Under the pieces are notes generated by a model. That model did not search any database and was not told the DNA's origin. It saw only the letters and a list, made by a program, of their open reading frames with translations. A stretch of 13,261 nucleotides of DNA from CBFGWV01 sp965652545 (GTDB lineage: Bacteria; Pseudomonadota; Gammaproteobacteria; Competibacterales; Competibacteraceae). The DNA lies in assembly GCA_965652545.1 (NCBI GenBank), contig CBFGWV010000124.1:1-13261 (forward strand), given 5' to 3'. Of this stretch, positions 1 through 8,626 are shown one piece after another; position 1 is the stretch's first letter; each line of letters begins with the position of its first letter. Position numbers and translations under genes: made by a program.

Positions 1-159
1 GGGTCGCGTCGCTGGCTGGCCTGCGGGCCGTCTGGGGGCGGGCGCCCGCCGCCTCCCCCGTTGTCTGCCCGCCGCGGTGGGGCCCCCCCCCCCCCCCGCC
101 TCCACGGGCGGGCTATCGGCACCTATCCAAGCCAAGCCCCTGCATCTCCGCCTACCAAC
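1..159. other. GC-rich non-coding edge downstream of the leftward operon
   Basis: No coding region is supportable between the window edge and the stop codon of the bifunctional beta-oxidation gene at 160-162. The stretch contains a 14-base perfect palindrome GGCGGGCGCCCGCC at 37-50, a long C run at 83-97, and a hairpin with a 6-bp stem (CCCGCC 95-100, GGCGGG 107-112) around a 6-base loop. The hairpin could help end the leftward transcript, but no T tract follows it on the minus strand, so I do not call an intrinsic terminator. The next gene of the operon, if any, lies outside the window. Confidence 0.5.
83..97. repeat. C15 homopolymer run
   Basis: Fifteen consecutive C residues directly follow four G residues (79-82). 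This is far longer than any other mononucleotide run in the window and lies in non-coding DNA 63 bases beyond the end of the bifunctional gene. It may be a real slippage-prone tract, or a length error or assembly artefact, because long homopolymers are poorly resolved by several sequencing methods. Confidence 0.9.
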
Positions 160-2220
160 TCATCGCGCGGCAGCGGTAGCAGCCGCCTCCAGCCCCGCCG
201 ACGGTTCACCGGCCAGCCCATCGGCCGCCAGCCGCCGCAACCCCTCCAACACGGTCGCCCCCCCGAGCGACTCGCCATAAAACATCAACCCACCCCGCCA
301 GCGCGGAAAGCCATAGCCGTGGATCTCCACCAGGTCGATATCGGCTGCACGCCGGGCGATACCTTCATCGAGGATGCGAAACCCCTCATCGATCATCGGG
401 TAGAGCATGCATTCCACGACAGCTTCCGGCATCCAACTGCGCTCTGTCGCACCACGCTCGACGCGCGCCTGTTGAATCTGCTCGAACACGCTCGTCGAGG
501 GCACCGGTTTGCGCGCCGCATCGGGATAGTCGTACCAACCACCACCGGTCTTGCGCCCCAGCCGCCCGATCGCCACCAGCCGATCGGCCACCGGCGCAAA
601 CACGGCCTCACCGCGCTCGCGCGCCGCCGCGCGTTGAAACGCCGCGATATCCAACCCGCCCATATCCTGGGCCTCGAACGGCCCCATCGGCATACCGAAA
701 CCGCGCATCGCCGCATCCACGTCCGCTGGCGTACAACCGGCCAGCAGCAGCCGCTCGGCCTGCGCCCGGTACACCTTCAGAATGCGGTTGCCGATAAACC
801 CATCGCACACACCCGCCAGCACCGGCACCTTGCCCAGACGACGCGCCAGGGCAAACCCGGTCGCCAGAGTTTGTGTCGAGGTCGCCGTCGCGGCCACGAT
901 CTCCAACAGCTTCATGATGTGGGCGGGGCTGAAGAAATGCAGGCCGAGAAACCGCTCCGGTACCGACAGACCCTGTGCGATCGCATTGGGATCGAGGTAC
1001 GAGGTGTTGGTCGCCAGGATCGTATGCACCGGGCAGACCGCATCCAGCGATGCGAACACCGCCTGCTTCACGGCCAAGTCCTCGAATACCGCCTCGATGA
1101 CCAGGTCCGCATCCGCCAGCACCGCATAGTCCGCCGCCAGTTCCAGCCGCGCCAGACGTGCATCGCGCAGCGCCACGGTCAGGCGGCCTCGATCGACACT
1201 GCCCTGATAGAGACCGAGCACATTCTCCCGCGCCCGCGCCACCGCCGCCTCGTCGCGTTCGACCAGGCACACCGATAACCCGGCATCGAGCAAGGCCACC
1301 GCGATGCCCGCACCCATCGTGCCGCCGCCGACCACGCCGATCCGGCTGAGGGCAACCGGCTCGACGCCGTCGACTTCAGGCGGCTTGGTCGCCGCGCGTT
1401 CGGCGAAGAACACATGCCGCAGCGCCGCCGCTTGCGGCGAGGTGCGTAGACGCAGAAAGGTCTCACGCTCGCGGGCCATCGCCGCATCGAACGGCGACTC
1501 GACAGCAATGCGCAACTGCGCCAAAGCCTCCAGCGGTGCGACGCTGCCCTTGGCCTGACGCTCCACCGCGGATTCCTGCGCCGCCCAGAACCCGGCATCC
1601 AGGGGCTCCACAATTTCCCGCTCGCACAGCGCAGGCGGCCAGGCCGTGTCCGGTTCGGCGGCGCGGGCAATGGCAGCCTCCACCACGTCGGCGTCCACCA
1701 CCTCGTCCACAGCACCGGCGGCCTGCGCCTTGCCCGCGCTCACCGGACGCCCGCCGGTCACCCAGGCGATGGCGGCTTCCACCCCGACCAGACGCGGCAA
1801 CCGCACCGTGCCCCCGGCTCCCGGAATCACCCCCAGCGTCACCTCGGGCAAGCCGACGCGGGCCGAGGCCTCCGCCACCCGGTAGCGGCAGCCCAAGGCC
1901 AGTTCGAAGCCCCCACCCAACGCCGTGCCGTGGATAGCTGCCACCCACGGCTTGGCCGCCGCTTCGATCGCGGCGATCACCTCGGGCAGGTGCGGCGGCT
2001 GTGGCGGCTTGTCGAACTCGCGCACGTCGGCGCCGGCGACGAAGGTTCGCCCACGGCAGGCCAGGACGGCCGCGCGGACACCGGCATCGGCATCTATGGT
2101 CCTTACCGCGTCCATGAGCCCGCGACGTACGGCCTCTGAAACGGCGTTCACCGGCGGATTGTCGACCCACACCACGGCGACGGGGCCGCGGTGCTCGATG
2201 CTGACGGGTCCTTCGGTCAT
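160..2220 (-). CDS. bifunctional enoyl-CoA hydratase / 3-hydroxyacyl-CoA dehydrogenase (FadJ/MFE-1 type)
   Basis: The 686-residue protein hydrates a trans-2-enoyl-CoA and then oxidises the (S)-3-hydroxyacyl-CoA with NAD in the cytosol. The N-terminal crotonase domain (about 1-190) keeps both catalytic glutamates, E106 in GGGFELALG and E126 in VGLPEVTLG, spaced 20 residues as in rat crotonase. The Rossmann domain starts near 293 with GxGxxG at 298-303. S407, H428, E440 and N478 match the spacing of the human short-chain hydroxyacyl-CoA dehydrogenase active site. One C-terminal dehydrogenase domain covers about 470-570 and a second follows to the end. I chose the ATG at 2218-2220, one base after the livF stop and preceded by GGAG inside livF; an upstream in-frame start would overlap livF. 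Being last in the paaN-liv operon, it could replace separate PaaF and PaaH (dehydroadipyl-CoA to 3-oxoadipyl-CoA). That role is inference; it may also serve general fatty acid oxidation. No thiolase is visible. Confidence 0.93.
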   Translation of the reverse strand: MTEGPVSIEHRGPVAVVWVDNPPVNAVSEAVRRGLMDAVRTIDADAGVRAAVLACRGRTFVAGADVREFDKPPQPPHLPEVIAAIEAAAKPWVAAIHGTALGGGFELALGCRYRVAEASARVGLPEVTLGVIPGAGGTVRLPRLVGVEAAIAWVTGGRPVSAGKAQAAGAVDEVVDADVVEAAIARAAEPDTAWPPALCEREIVEPLDAGFWAAQESAVERQAKGSVAPLEALAQLRIAVESPFDAAMARERETFLRLRTSPQAAALRHVFFAERAATKPPEVDGVEPVALSRIGVVGGGTMGAGIAVALLDAGLSVCLVERDEAAVARARENVLGLYQGSVDRGRLTVALRDARLARLELAADYAVLADADLVIEAVFEDLAVKQAVFASLDAVCPVHTILATNTSYLDPNAIAQGLSVPERFLGLHFFSPAHIMKLLEIVAATATSTQTLATGFALARRLGKVPVLAGVCDGFIGNRILKVYRAQAERLLLAGCTPADVDAAMRGFGMPMGPFEAQDMGGLDIAAFQRAAARERGEAVFAPVADRLVAIGRLGRKTGGGWYDYPDAARKPVPSTSVFEQIQQARVERGATERSWMPEAVVECMLYPMIDEGFRILDEGIARRAADIDLVEIHGYGFPRWRGGLMFYGESLGGATVLEGLRRLAADGLAGEPSAGLEAAATAAAR

Positions 2221-2221
2221 C

Positions 2222-2912
<691 letters not shown>

Positions 2913-2926
<14 letters not shown>

Positions 2927-3716
2927 GGCTGCCTCCCGCCAACGCCTGCTGGGCACCGTGCGTGCCCAGGTACGCCTCGATGACCGCCGGGTTGTCGCGG
3001 ATTGCCGTCGGCGGGCCGTCGGCCAGCTTGCGTCCGTGGTCCAGCACCACGATATGGTTGGAGATTTTCATCACCAGCTTCATGTCGTGCTCCACCAGCA
3101 GCACGGCGATGCCGTCGCGGTGGGCGATGTCGTGGATCAAGCCGTCGATCTCCTCGGTCTCCACCGCGTTGCAGCCGGCCGCCGGCTCGTCCAGCAGCAG
3201 GACTTTGGGGCCGCAGGCCAGCGCGCGGGCGATCTCCAGCCGCTTCAATTGCCCGTAGGACAGGGCACCGGCATCGCGCTGCGCGATCTGCGCCAGTCCG
3301 ACACGCTCAAGCAGCTGCATGGCCGAATCCAAGGTGCGCCGGTTGCGTCTGCGCGACGACGGCAACCCCAGCAGATCCGCCAGCACATGACGGCCCTCGG
3401 CCAGATGATGACCGGCCATGACATTCTCCACCGCGCTCATCTGCTGGAACACCTGCAGGTTCTGGAAGGTGCGCGACAAACCGCGCCGAGCGAGTTCGTG
3501 CGGTGCCAGAGCGGTGACCTCGTCACCCAGCAGGCGCACTGTCCCGCGCATGGGGACATACAGGCCGGAGATGAGGTTGAAGCAGGTCGTCTTGCCTGCG
3601 CCGTTGGGGCCGATGATCGAGACGATCTCCCCGGCGCGCACCTCGAAGCTCACCGCATCCACCGCGGTGATACCGCCGAAGTCGATACCGATGCCGTCGA
3701 CGGACAACACGCTCAT
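2913..3716 (-). CDS. livG: branched-chain-amino-acid-type ABC transporter, ATP-binding protein LivG
   Basis: This 267-residue ATPase is the second nucleotide-binding subunit of the importer. Walker A GPNGAGKTT is at 36-44, the signature is the LivG-type LSYGQ at 152-156, Walker B LLLDEP is at 173-178, and the H-loop is in LLVEHDMKLVM. FQNLQVFQQMSAVENVM around 84-100 is typical of LivG. The D-loop region reads EPAAGCNAVETEE where most LivG proteins I know have GLNP-x-E, a modest divergence. The start ATG at 3714-3716 overlaps the livM stop in a 4-base ATGA, and the 3' end overlaps livF by 14 bases. The open frame continues upstream to 4181, but that part is the antisense-free shadow of livM and has no LivG similarity. 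Confidence 0.95.
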
Positions 3717-4666
3717 GCGCGCCTCCCGCGCAACAGCGCCGCCAGGCTGGGCACCAGGCCCTGGCGCATGAAGATCATCACCAGCATCATCACCGCCCCG
3801 AGCACCATGTGCTCGTAGTGCTGGAATACGGTCAGCGCCTGTGGCAGGGCGGTGAGCACCGCGCTGCCCACCACCGCGCCGAACACCGACGCGGCGCCGC
3901 CGAGCACAGCCATGGTCACCAGTTCGACAGAGTGCAGGAAACCGGCGGCGTCCGGTGTGATGAACTGGTTGAACAAGGCCAGCAGAGAGCCGGCCACCGA
4001 GGCGTAGACCGCCGAGACCACGAACGCCAACAGCTTGGCGCGGGCCACGTCGACGCCGATGGTCGAGGCGGCGATCTCGGAGTCGTGCACGGCGCGCAGT
4101 ATGCGTCCGCTGGGGCTGTCGTGGAGGTTCAGGGCGATCAAGGCCCCCAAGACCAGGACCGCACCGCTGAACCAGTACCACAAGGTGCTCGTCTTGGTCT
4201 TCACGCCCACGACCGCCAGCAGGTCCTTAAGCCCCAGGTCCGCCACTGCCATGCCGTCGGGTCCGCCGGTGAGCCAGGCTTCGTTGTTGAGGATCATCGA
4301 CACCAGAAAGCCGAAGCCGAGCGTGGCCACCGCCAGGTAGTAACCCCGCAGTTTGAGGATCGGTCGGCCCACCGCCCAGGCGACCAGCCCGGAGATGACC
4401 GCCCCGACCACCAGTGCCAGCACCGGCGGCAACCCATAGCGGGCCGGCAGGATGGCGCAGGCATAGGCGCCGATACCGAGGAAACCGGCCTGCCCGAGAC
4501 TGACCTGCCCGGCATAGCCCAGCAGGATGGCGATGCCGATGACCGCGAGGGCGTTGATGAAGATCAACGCGCCGACACGATAGTAATACCCGCTGGGGAA
4601 GAACAGCGGCGCGATGGCGATGAGCACCACCAGGGCCACAAGCGTAAGGCTGCGCACATTGAGCAT
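3713..4666 (-). CDS. livM: branched-chain-amino-acid-type ABC transporter, permease LivM
   Basis: This 317-residue inner-membrane permease pairs with LivH. It opens with a hydrophobic segment (about 5-22), then the family-defining LGYAGQVSLGQAGFLGIGAY motif near 49-68. Further hydrophobic segments follow, as does the LRGYYLAVATLGFGF motif near 105-119 and the cytoplasmic EAA-like loop ILRAVHDSEIAASTIGVDVARAK that contacts the ATPases. Length fits the short LivM class (about 320); E. coli LivM is longer because of an N-terminal extension. The ATG at 4664-4666 starts two bases after the livH stop. The open frame reaches back to 5119, but that part is out-of-frame livH. Context places it as the third liv gene in a five-gene transporter block. 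Confidence 0.95.
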   Translation of the reverse strand: MLNVRSLTLVALVVLIAIAPLFFPSGYYYRVGALIFINALAVIGIAILLGYAGQVSLGQAGFLGIGAYACAILPARYGLPPVLALVVGAVISGLVAWAVGRPILKLRGYYLAVATLGFGFLVSMILNNEAWLTGGPDGMAVADLGLKDLLAVVGVKTKTSTLWYWFSGAVLVLGALIALNLHDSPSGRILRAVHDSEIAASTIGVDVARAKLLAFVVSAVYASVAGSLLALFNQFITPDAAGFLHSVELVTMAVLGGAASVFGAVVGSAVLTALPQALTVFQHYEHMVLGAVMMLVMIFMRQGLVPSLAALLRGRRA

Positions 4667-4668
4667 CG

Positions 4669-5541
4669 TCACACCCGCTCCGTGCGCGAGACACCGAACA
4701 AACCGCTGGGGCGCAGAAACAGCACGCCGAGGATTACGACAAAGGCGGCGGCGTCCTTGTATTCCGAGCTGATGTAGCCGGCGGTAAAGGCTTCGATCAG
4801 CCCCAGCAGCAACCCGCCGACGAACGCGCCGATCGGTGCGCCGATGCCGCCGAGCATGACCGCGGCAAAGCCTTTGAGCGCCAGCATCACCCCCTGGTCG
4901 TAGCTGGTGAGCATGATGGGTGCGGCGAGAATGCCGGCCACCGCGCCGACCGCTGCCGACACCGCGAAGGACAAGGTCATCATGGCGTTGACGTCGATGC
5001 CGACCAGGCGCGCCGCCATGCGGTCGTTGGAGGTGGCCAGCACCGCCTTGCCAAGCTTGGAGCGGGTGAAGAACAGATACAGCCCGCCGAACACGGCCAC
5101 CAACGCGGCGAGTATCCACAAGCTCTGCGGCAGAATGGTGGCCCCGCCGATGGCGATGGGCGTGTTGCCCGAGATCGGCGGCAGGCTGTGAATCTGCTTA
5201 TCGAACAGGTTGGCCGCCGCGCCGCGCAGGAAGATCGACGCCCCGATAGTGATGATGATGATCGCCACCACCGACGCGCCACGGGCCGGCTCGATGGCGG
5301 CCTTGTTGAGCACGATGCCGACCGCGGCGGCGGCGAGGATCGCCAGCAGCGGGGCCAGCCACAGCGGCACGCCGGCCTGCAGCAGGAACACCGTGGTCAT
5401 GCCGCCGATCATGACGAACTCGCCCTGGGCGAAGTTCACCACGTCGGAGGCGTTGTAGATGATGGTGAAGCCGAGGGCGACGAAGGCGTAGATCGCGCCC
5501 ACCGTCAGCCCTGAAAAAGCGAACTGCAGAAAATCGGACAC
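4669..5541 (-). CDS. livH: branched-chain-amino-acid-type ABC transporter, permease LivH
   Basis: This 290-residue inner-membrane permease has several hydrophobic segments. The N-terminal LTVGAIYAFVALGFTIIYN segment followed by VVNFAQGEFVMIGG is the LivH hallmark, and the loop around TSNDRMAARLVGIDVNAMM is the EAA-type coupling region. Length is usual for the family (about 290-308). The start is a GTG at 5539-5541 with AGGAG at 5551-5555, nine bases away; no ATG alternative keeps the conserved N-terminus. It is separated from livK by 127 bp that hold two strong hairpins, the only long gap inside the transporter block. Start and function are well supported; the substrate is not. Confidence 0.95.
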   Translation of the reverse strand: MSDFLQFAFSGLTVGAIYAFVALGFTIIYNASDVVNFAQGEFVMIGGMTTVFLLQAGVPLWLAPLLAILAAAAVGIVLNKAAIEPARGASVVAIIIITIGASIFLRGAAANLFDKQIHSLPPISGNTPIAIGGATILPQSLWILAALVAVFGGLYLFFTRSKLGKAVLATSNDRMAARLVGIDVNAMMTLSFAVSAAVGAVAGILAAPIMLTSYDQGVMLALKGFAAVMLGGIGAPIGAFVGGLLLGLIEAFTAGYISSEYKDAAAFVVILGVLFLRPSGLFGVSRTERV

Positions 5542-5575
5542 CGCCGCGTACTCCTGGGCTCGGTCAGGGGGTCCA

Positions 5576-5631
5576 GGAGCCTGCCGGACTTGAGCGTCCG
5601 CAGTAGGACCGTCTCAAGTCCGGCAGGCTCC
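5576..5631. repeat. hairpin element copy 1 (19-bp perfect stem, core TCCGCAGTAGGAC), livK-livH gap
   Basis: A perfect 19-base inverted repeat (GGAGCCTGCCGGACTTGAG at 5576-5594, its exact complement at 5613-5631) surrounds an 18-base centre. The centre contains TCCGCAGTAGGAC (5597-5609), and GTCC/GGAC at 5596-5599 and 5606-5609 can form a small apical stem. A second copy with the same core lies at 11422-11585. In the leftward transcript this would be a very stable hairpin between livK and the livH ribosome-binding site. No T tract follows, so it is not a canonical terminator. It could stabilise or dampen transcripts as REP elements do between malE and malF in E. coli; that role is inference. 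Confidence 0.9.
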
Positions 5632-5633
5632 CA

Positions 5634-5661
5634 GGCGGGCACGCCGCTCGCGGTGCCCGCC
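5634..5661 (-). repeat. second hairpin directly after the livK stop
   Basis: GGCGGGCAC (5634-5642) and GTGCCCGCC (5653-5661) form a perfect 9-bp stem around a 10-base loop, seven bases beyond the livK stop codon in the direction of transcription. It sits two bases from the 19-bp hairpin element, so the livK-livH gap carries two stacked hairpins in tandem. A T tract is absent. A role in partial termination or in protecting the 3' end of livK mRNA is plausible but not shown. Confidence 0.75.
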
Positions 5662-5668
5662 GGCTGAT

Positions 5669-6814
5669 TTACTCGACCAACACCCAGCCGCCGTCCTTGA
5701 TCTCCAGCATGCGGAAGGCGCTGGCATCCAGGCCCAGGTGATCGTCGGCGGCGAAATTGAACACCCCCGTGACGCCGGCATGGCCCTGGATCTGCTCCAG
5801 CGCATCGCGTACCGCGGCGGGGTCCGACGTACCGGCCTTCTCCATGGCCGCCACCAGCAGCATCAGCGCATCGTAGGCATAGCCACCGAAGGTCGACACC
5901 GGCTCGCCGGTCTTCTCCTCGTACATGGCCTTGTAACTGGTGACAGGCCCGTGCTGCGGGTCATCGGCGGCGAGCGTATCGGCGATCAGCAGGGGCGAGC
6001 CGGGCAGGCGGACACCCTCGGCAGCCTCCGCGGCCAGCTTGATGAAGCCGTCCGAGGCCACGCCGTGCGACTGGTAGAACGGAATCGTCATGCCCAGCTG
6101 CGCATAGTTGCGGGTGACGATGGCCGGCCCCTGGCCGAAGCCGGGGTTGAGCACCGCCTCAATGCCGGCGGCATTCTTGATGTTGGTCAGCTGTGGCGTC
6201 ATGTCCGCATCGTCGCCGCTGTAGTTCTCGTCCGCGACCACCTCGATGCCGTAGTCGCCGACGACTTCCAGGCACTGCTCGCGCATGGACTTGCCGAAGC
6301 CGTCGGTGCCGGAAATCAGCCCGACCTTGGTGATACCGCGGGCCTGCATGTCCTCGAACACGCGCTCACAGGCCATGCGGTCGGTGTGCGGGGTCTTGAA
6401 CACCCACTTCTGCACCGGGTCGATGATCGACACCGCACCGGCCAGCGAGATGAACGGTATCTCGGCATCGCTGAGCACCGGGATCATCGCCATGGTGGCG
6501 CCGGTGGACGAGCCGCCGATCACCGCCACCACCTCGTCGTCCTCGACCAGGCGGGTGGCAAAGGTGCGGGCCTTGTTCGGGTCGGCACCGTCGTCATAAA
6601 GGACCAGCACCAGTTCCTCGCCCAGCACGCCACCCTCGGCGTTGATCTTCTCCACCAGCATTTCCAGCGTCTTGGCTTCCGGATCGCCGAGGAACGAGGC
6701 TGGGCCGGTGACGGCCAGGGACGAGCCGATACGAATCTCGGCCAGGGCCGGGGCGGCGCTCAGCAGGGACAGTGCGGCGGCGGCCGCGCTCAATTTGAAT
6801 AGGGGGGTCATCAC
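5669..6814 (-). CDS. livK: periplasmic substrate-binding protein, LivK/type I ABC family
   Basis: This 381-residue precursor binds the transported solute in the periplasm and delivers it to LivHM. It has a Sec signal peptide: positive K7, a hydrophobic stretch 8-21, and the APALA|EIRIG cleavage site after residue 25. The mature part is a type I periplasmic-binding fold with IRIGSSLAVTGPASFLG, VAVIGGSSTGATMAMIPVL and FGGYAYDALMLL as typical landmarks. The first codons are GTG then ATG. GTG (6812-6814) lies nine bases from AGGAG, whereas ATG (6809-6811) is twelve away, so I favour GTG; either gives the same protein apart from one residue. It is 75 bp downstream of paaN with no obvious promoter or terminator between. 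The ligand could be phenylacetate or a related acid, by context only; a branched-chain amino acid cannot be excluded. Confidence 0.94.
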   Translation of the reverse strand: MMTPLFKLSAAAAALSLLSAAPALAEIRIGSSLAVTGPASFLGDPEAKTLEMLVEKINAEGGVLGEELVLVLYDDGADPNKARTFATRLVEDDEVVAVIGGSSTGATMAMIPVLSDAEIPFISLAGAVSIIDPVQKWVFKTPHTDRMACERVFEDMQARGITKVGLISGTDGFGKSMREQCLEVVGDYGIEVVADENYSGDDADMTPQLTNIKNAAGIEAVLNPGFGQGPAIVTRNYAQLGMTIPFYQSHGVASDGFIKLAAEAAEGVRLPGSPLLIADTLAADDPQHGPVTSYKAMYEEKTGEPVSTFGGYAYDALMLLVAAMEKAGTSDPAAVRDALEQIQGHAGVTGVFNFAADDHLGLDASAFRMLEIKDGGWVLVE

Positions 6815-6889
6815 TGGTCTCTTCTCCTCGTCATCGAAGGCGGCCGACCCGCTTGCCGGGGTGGTCCCGCCCTTTCGTGGTTGTGTCGG

Positions 6890-8557
6890 TCAATGGGTGC
6901 CGGCGGCCGGCCGGCGGATGGCACTGACACGGAAGCGGCCGGCCACGAATGCCGTATCCGTGAGTGAGGCGTTGCCGGCGGGGTTGGCGCCGGTTCCGTG
7001 AAAATCGCTGAATGCCGCGCTCTGGTTGACGTAGATCCCGCCGGTGAGGTTGCACGAGAGGTTCACACCGGCGGCCGAGAACGCATCGGCCGCGCGATCG
7101 AGCAGACGTGCCTCGCGGGCATACACCGCCGCGGTGATGGCACCGTGGTCGGCGGCGGAACCGGCAGCCAGGTCGATGGCCGCATCAGCGTCGTCGCAGG
7201 CGATAAGCATGCTGATCGGGCCGAAGCGCTCGCTCAGATACGCATCGCCATCAGCAGCGTCGACCGCCAGAATCAACGGGCTGGCGGTGCGCGCCATCGG
7301 AAGGCCGGACAGCGGCGCCGACGGGCGCACGATGCGCCCAAGTGCGGCCGCATCGCGCACCCGCGCCAGCGTGTCTTCGCCGGCCAATGCACCACACACG
7401 CCGGCGGCCCGCTCCGGGTCGGCCAGCAGCGCATCCACCGCCGTCCTGATGCCCTCGGCCACCGCGTCGAACGGCAGGTGTCCGCGATCGGTGTCGATAC
7501 CATCGCGGGGCACGAACAGGTTTTGCGGGGCCGTACACATCTGCCCGGAATACAGCGATAGAGAAAAGGCGATGTTGGCGCACATACCGGCGAAGTCGTC
7601 CGTCCCGGTGATGGCGATGGCGTTGATGCCAGCTTCCTCAGTGTAGACCTGCGCCTGCCGGGCGTTGTCGCGCAGCCAGCGCCCGAAACGGCTGGAGCCG
7701 GTGTAATCGACGATGGCCACCGCCGGATCCACGGCAAGGTCGGCGGCCAGACGGTCCTGCGGGCCCTCGGCCGCCAGCAGCAGCACATCGGGGTCGAACC
7801 CCGCCTCCGCCAGCACCGCCCGCCCCACCTCGACCGTGATCGCCAACGGCAGGATGGCCGCCGGATGCGGCTTGACGATGACCGGGTTGCCGCAGGCCAG
7901 ACTGGCGAACAACCCCGGGTAAGCGTTCCAGGTGGGGAAGGTGGAGCAACCGATGGTCAGCGCCACACCGCGGGGCAGGATGCGGTAGGCCTTGTCGAGC
8001 ACGATGGGCTCGCGTCTGCCCTGCGGCTTGCTCCAGCGCGCCTGCGCCGGAATGGCGGTCATGGCGGCGTAGGCATACGCCGTCGCCTCCAGCCCGCGAT
8101 CCTGGGCATGCGGCCCACCGGCCTGAAAGGCCATGACGAAGGCCTGCCCGGTGGTGTGCATTACCGCATGGCCGATTTCGAAACTGCGGCGGTTAAGGCG
8201 ATGGAGCATCTCCAGGCAGACACCGACTCGCGCTTCGATACCCGCCCGCGCCCAGGCGGGTGCTGCGCGGCGGGCCGCGGCGGTCAGCGCCCCAGGGCCG
8301 GCGGCCGGGTAGTCGATGTTCAGGGCCTGGCCATACGGCGAGCGCTCGCTGCCGACACGACCGGCCTGCGGATGACCGGGTAACTCGAACGACCGGCCAC
8401 ACCGTGCATCGAACGCCCGCTGGCCATCGGCGGCGGCGGACTCCCCGTAGAGCTTGCCGCTGGGTACCTCCGGGTAGGCGCTCCAGAACGCCCGTGTCCG
8501 CGCCGTCTCCAGCGCCGTCATGAGCGTCTCGCGGTGCGTCTCGAAAAACCCGGCCAT
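6890..8557 (-). CDS. paaN: PaaN-type aldehyde dehydrogenase of phenylacetate catabolism (no MaoC domain)
   Basis: This 555-residue cytosolic NAD(P)-dependent aldehyde dehydrogenase would oxidise the semialdehyde formed on opening the oxepin-CoA ring (3-oxo-5,6-dehydrosuberyl-CoA semialdehyde). The catalytic set is visible: K229 in VIVKPHP, E307 in QVYTEEAGIN, and the nucleophile C341 in YSGQMCTAPQN, with spacing normal for the superfamily. The N-terminal ETHRETL...FWSAYPEVPSGKLYGE region is typical of the stand-alone PaaN group. E. coli PaaZ is about 680 residues because it carries a C-terminal MaoC-like hydratase; this protein ends without one, so ring hydrolysis needs another enzyme. I chose the ATG at 8555-8557 because it begins the conserved N-terminus. 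An upstream in-frame ATG at 8632 would run across the shared promoter and operator region. The Shine-Dalgarno sequence is weak. It is first gene of the leftward operon. Confidence 0.9.
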   Translation of the reverse strand: MAGFFETHRETLMTALETARTRAFWSAYPEVPSGKLYGESAAADGQRAFDARCGRSFELPGHPQAGRVGSERSPYGQALNIDYPAAGPGALTAAARRAAPAWARAGIEARVGVCLEMLHRLNRRSFEIGHAVMHTTGQAFVMAFQAGGPHAQDRGLEATAYAYAAMTAIPAQARWSKPQGRREPIVLDKAYRILPRGVALTIGCSTFPTWNAYPGLFASLACGNPVIVKPHPAAILPLAITVEVGRAVLAEAGFDPDVLLLAAEGPQDRLAADLAVDPAVAIVDYTGSSRFGRWLRDNARQAQVYTEEAGINAIAITGTDDFAGMCANIAFSLSLYSGQMCTAPQNLFVPRDGIDTDRGHLPFDAVAEGIRTAVDALLADPERAAGVCGALAGEDTLARVRDAAALGRIVRPSAPLSGLPMARTASPLILAVDAADGDAYLSERFGPISMLIACDDADAAIDLAAGSAADHGAITAAVYAREARLLDRAADAFSAAGVNLSCNLTGGIYVNQSAAFSDFHGTGANPAGNASLTDTAFVAGRFRVSAIRRPAAGTH

Positions 8558-8597
8558 ACTCAAACCATCCCATGCTGGCGAATCGTCTCGGTACATT

Positions 8598-8626
8598 ACT
8601 ATTGACCAACCGGACGGTTTATGCAA
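8598..8626 (-). promoter_or_regulatory. candidate sigma-70 promoter for paaN-liv-beta-oxidation operon
   Basis: On the minus strand TTGCAT (8621-8626) and AATAGT (8598-8603) are separated by exactly 17 bases, a good spacing for a housekeeping promoter, with four of six matches in each box. The spacer holds the AACCG-GA-CGGTT dyad. It lies about 40 bases upstream of the paaN ATG, and no other convincing promoter is visible before livK, so this one may serve all seven leftward genes. Prediction from box similarity only. Confidence 0.5.
8608..8619. promoter_or_regulatory. candidate PaaR (TetR) operator in the divergent promoter region
   Basis: AACCG (8608-8612), GA (8613-8614) and CGGTT (8615-8619) form a perfect dyad midway between the divergent paaN and paaG genes. 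TetR-family regulators of acyl-CoA and phenylacetate pathways commonly use AACCG/CGGTT-type palindromes, and a PaaR-like TetR gene is in the same locus. Its position inside the -35/-10 spacer of the leftward promoter would block RNA polymerase. For the rightward direction TACTAT at 8597-8602 is a possible -10 box with no good -35, and TTGACC at 8602-8607 is a possible -35 with no good -10; in both cases the dyad would still be near the start site. I found no second copy of this dyad in the window. Confidence 0.55.

Noticed and set aside
61..1278. Long plus-strand open frame of 405 codons
   Set aside because: It lies antisense to the bifunctional beta-oxidation gene, is rich in Arg, His and Pro, shows no domain, and results from high GC content.
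5576..5631. Rho-independent terminator after livK
   Set aside because: The stem is strong, but there is no U tract in the leftward transcript and livH follows in the same operon; attenuation remains possible.
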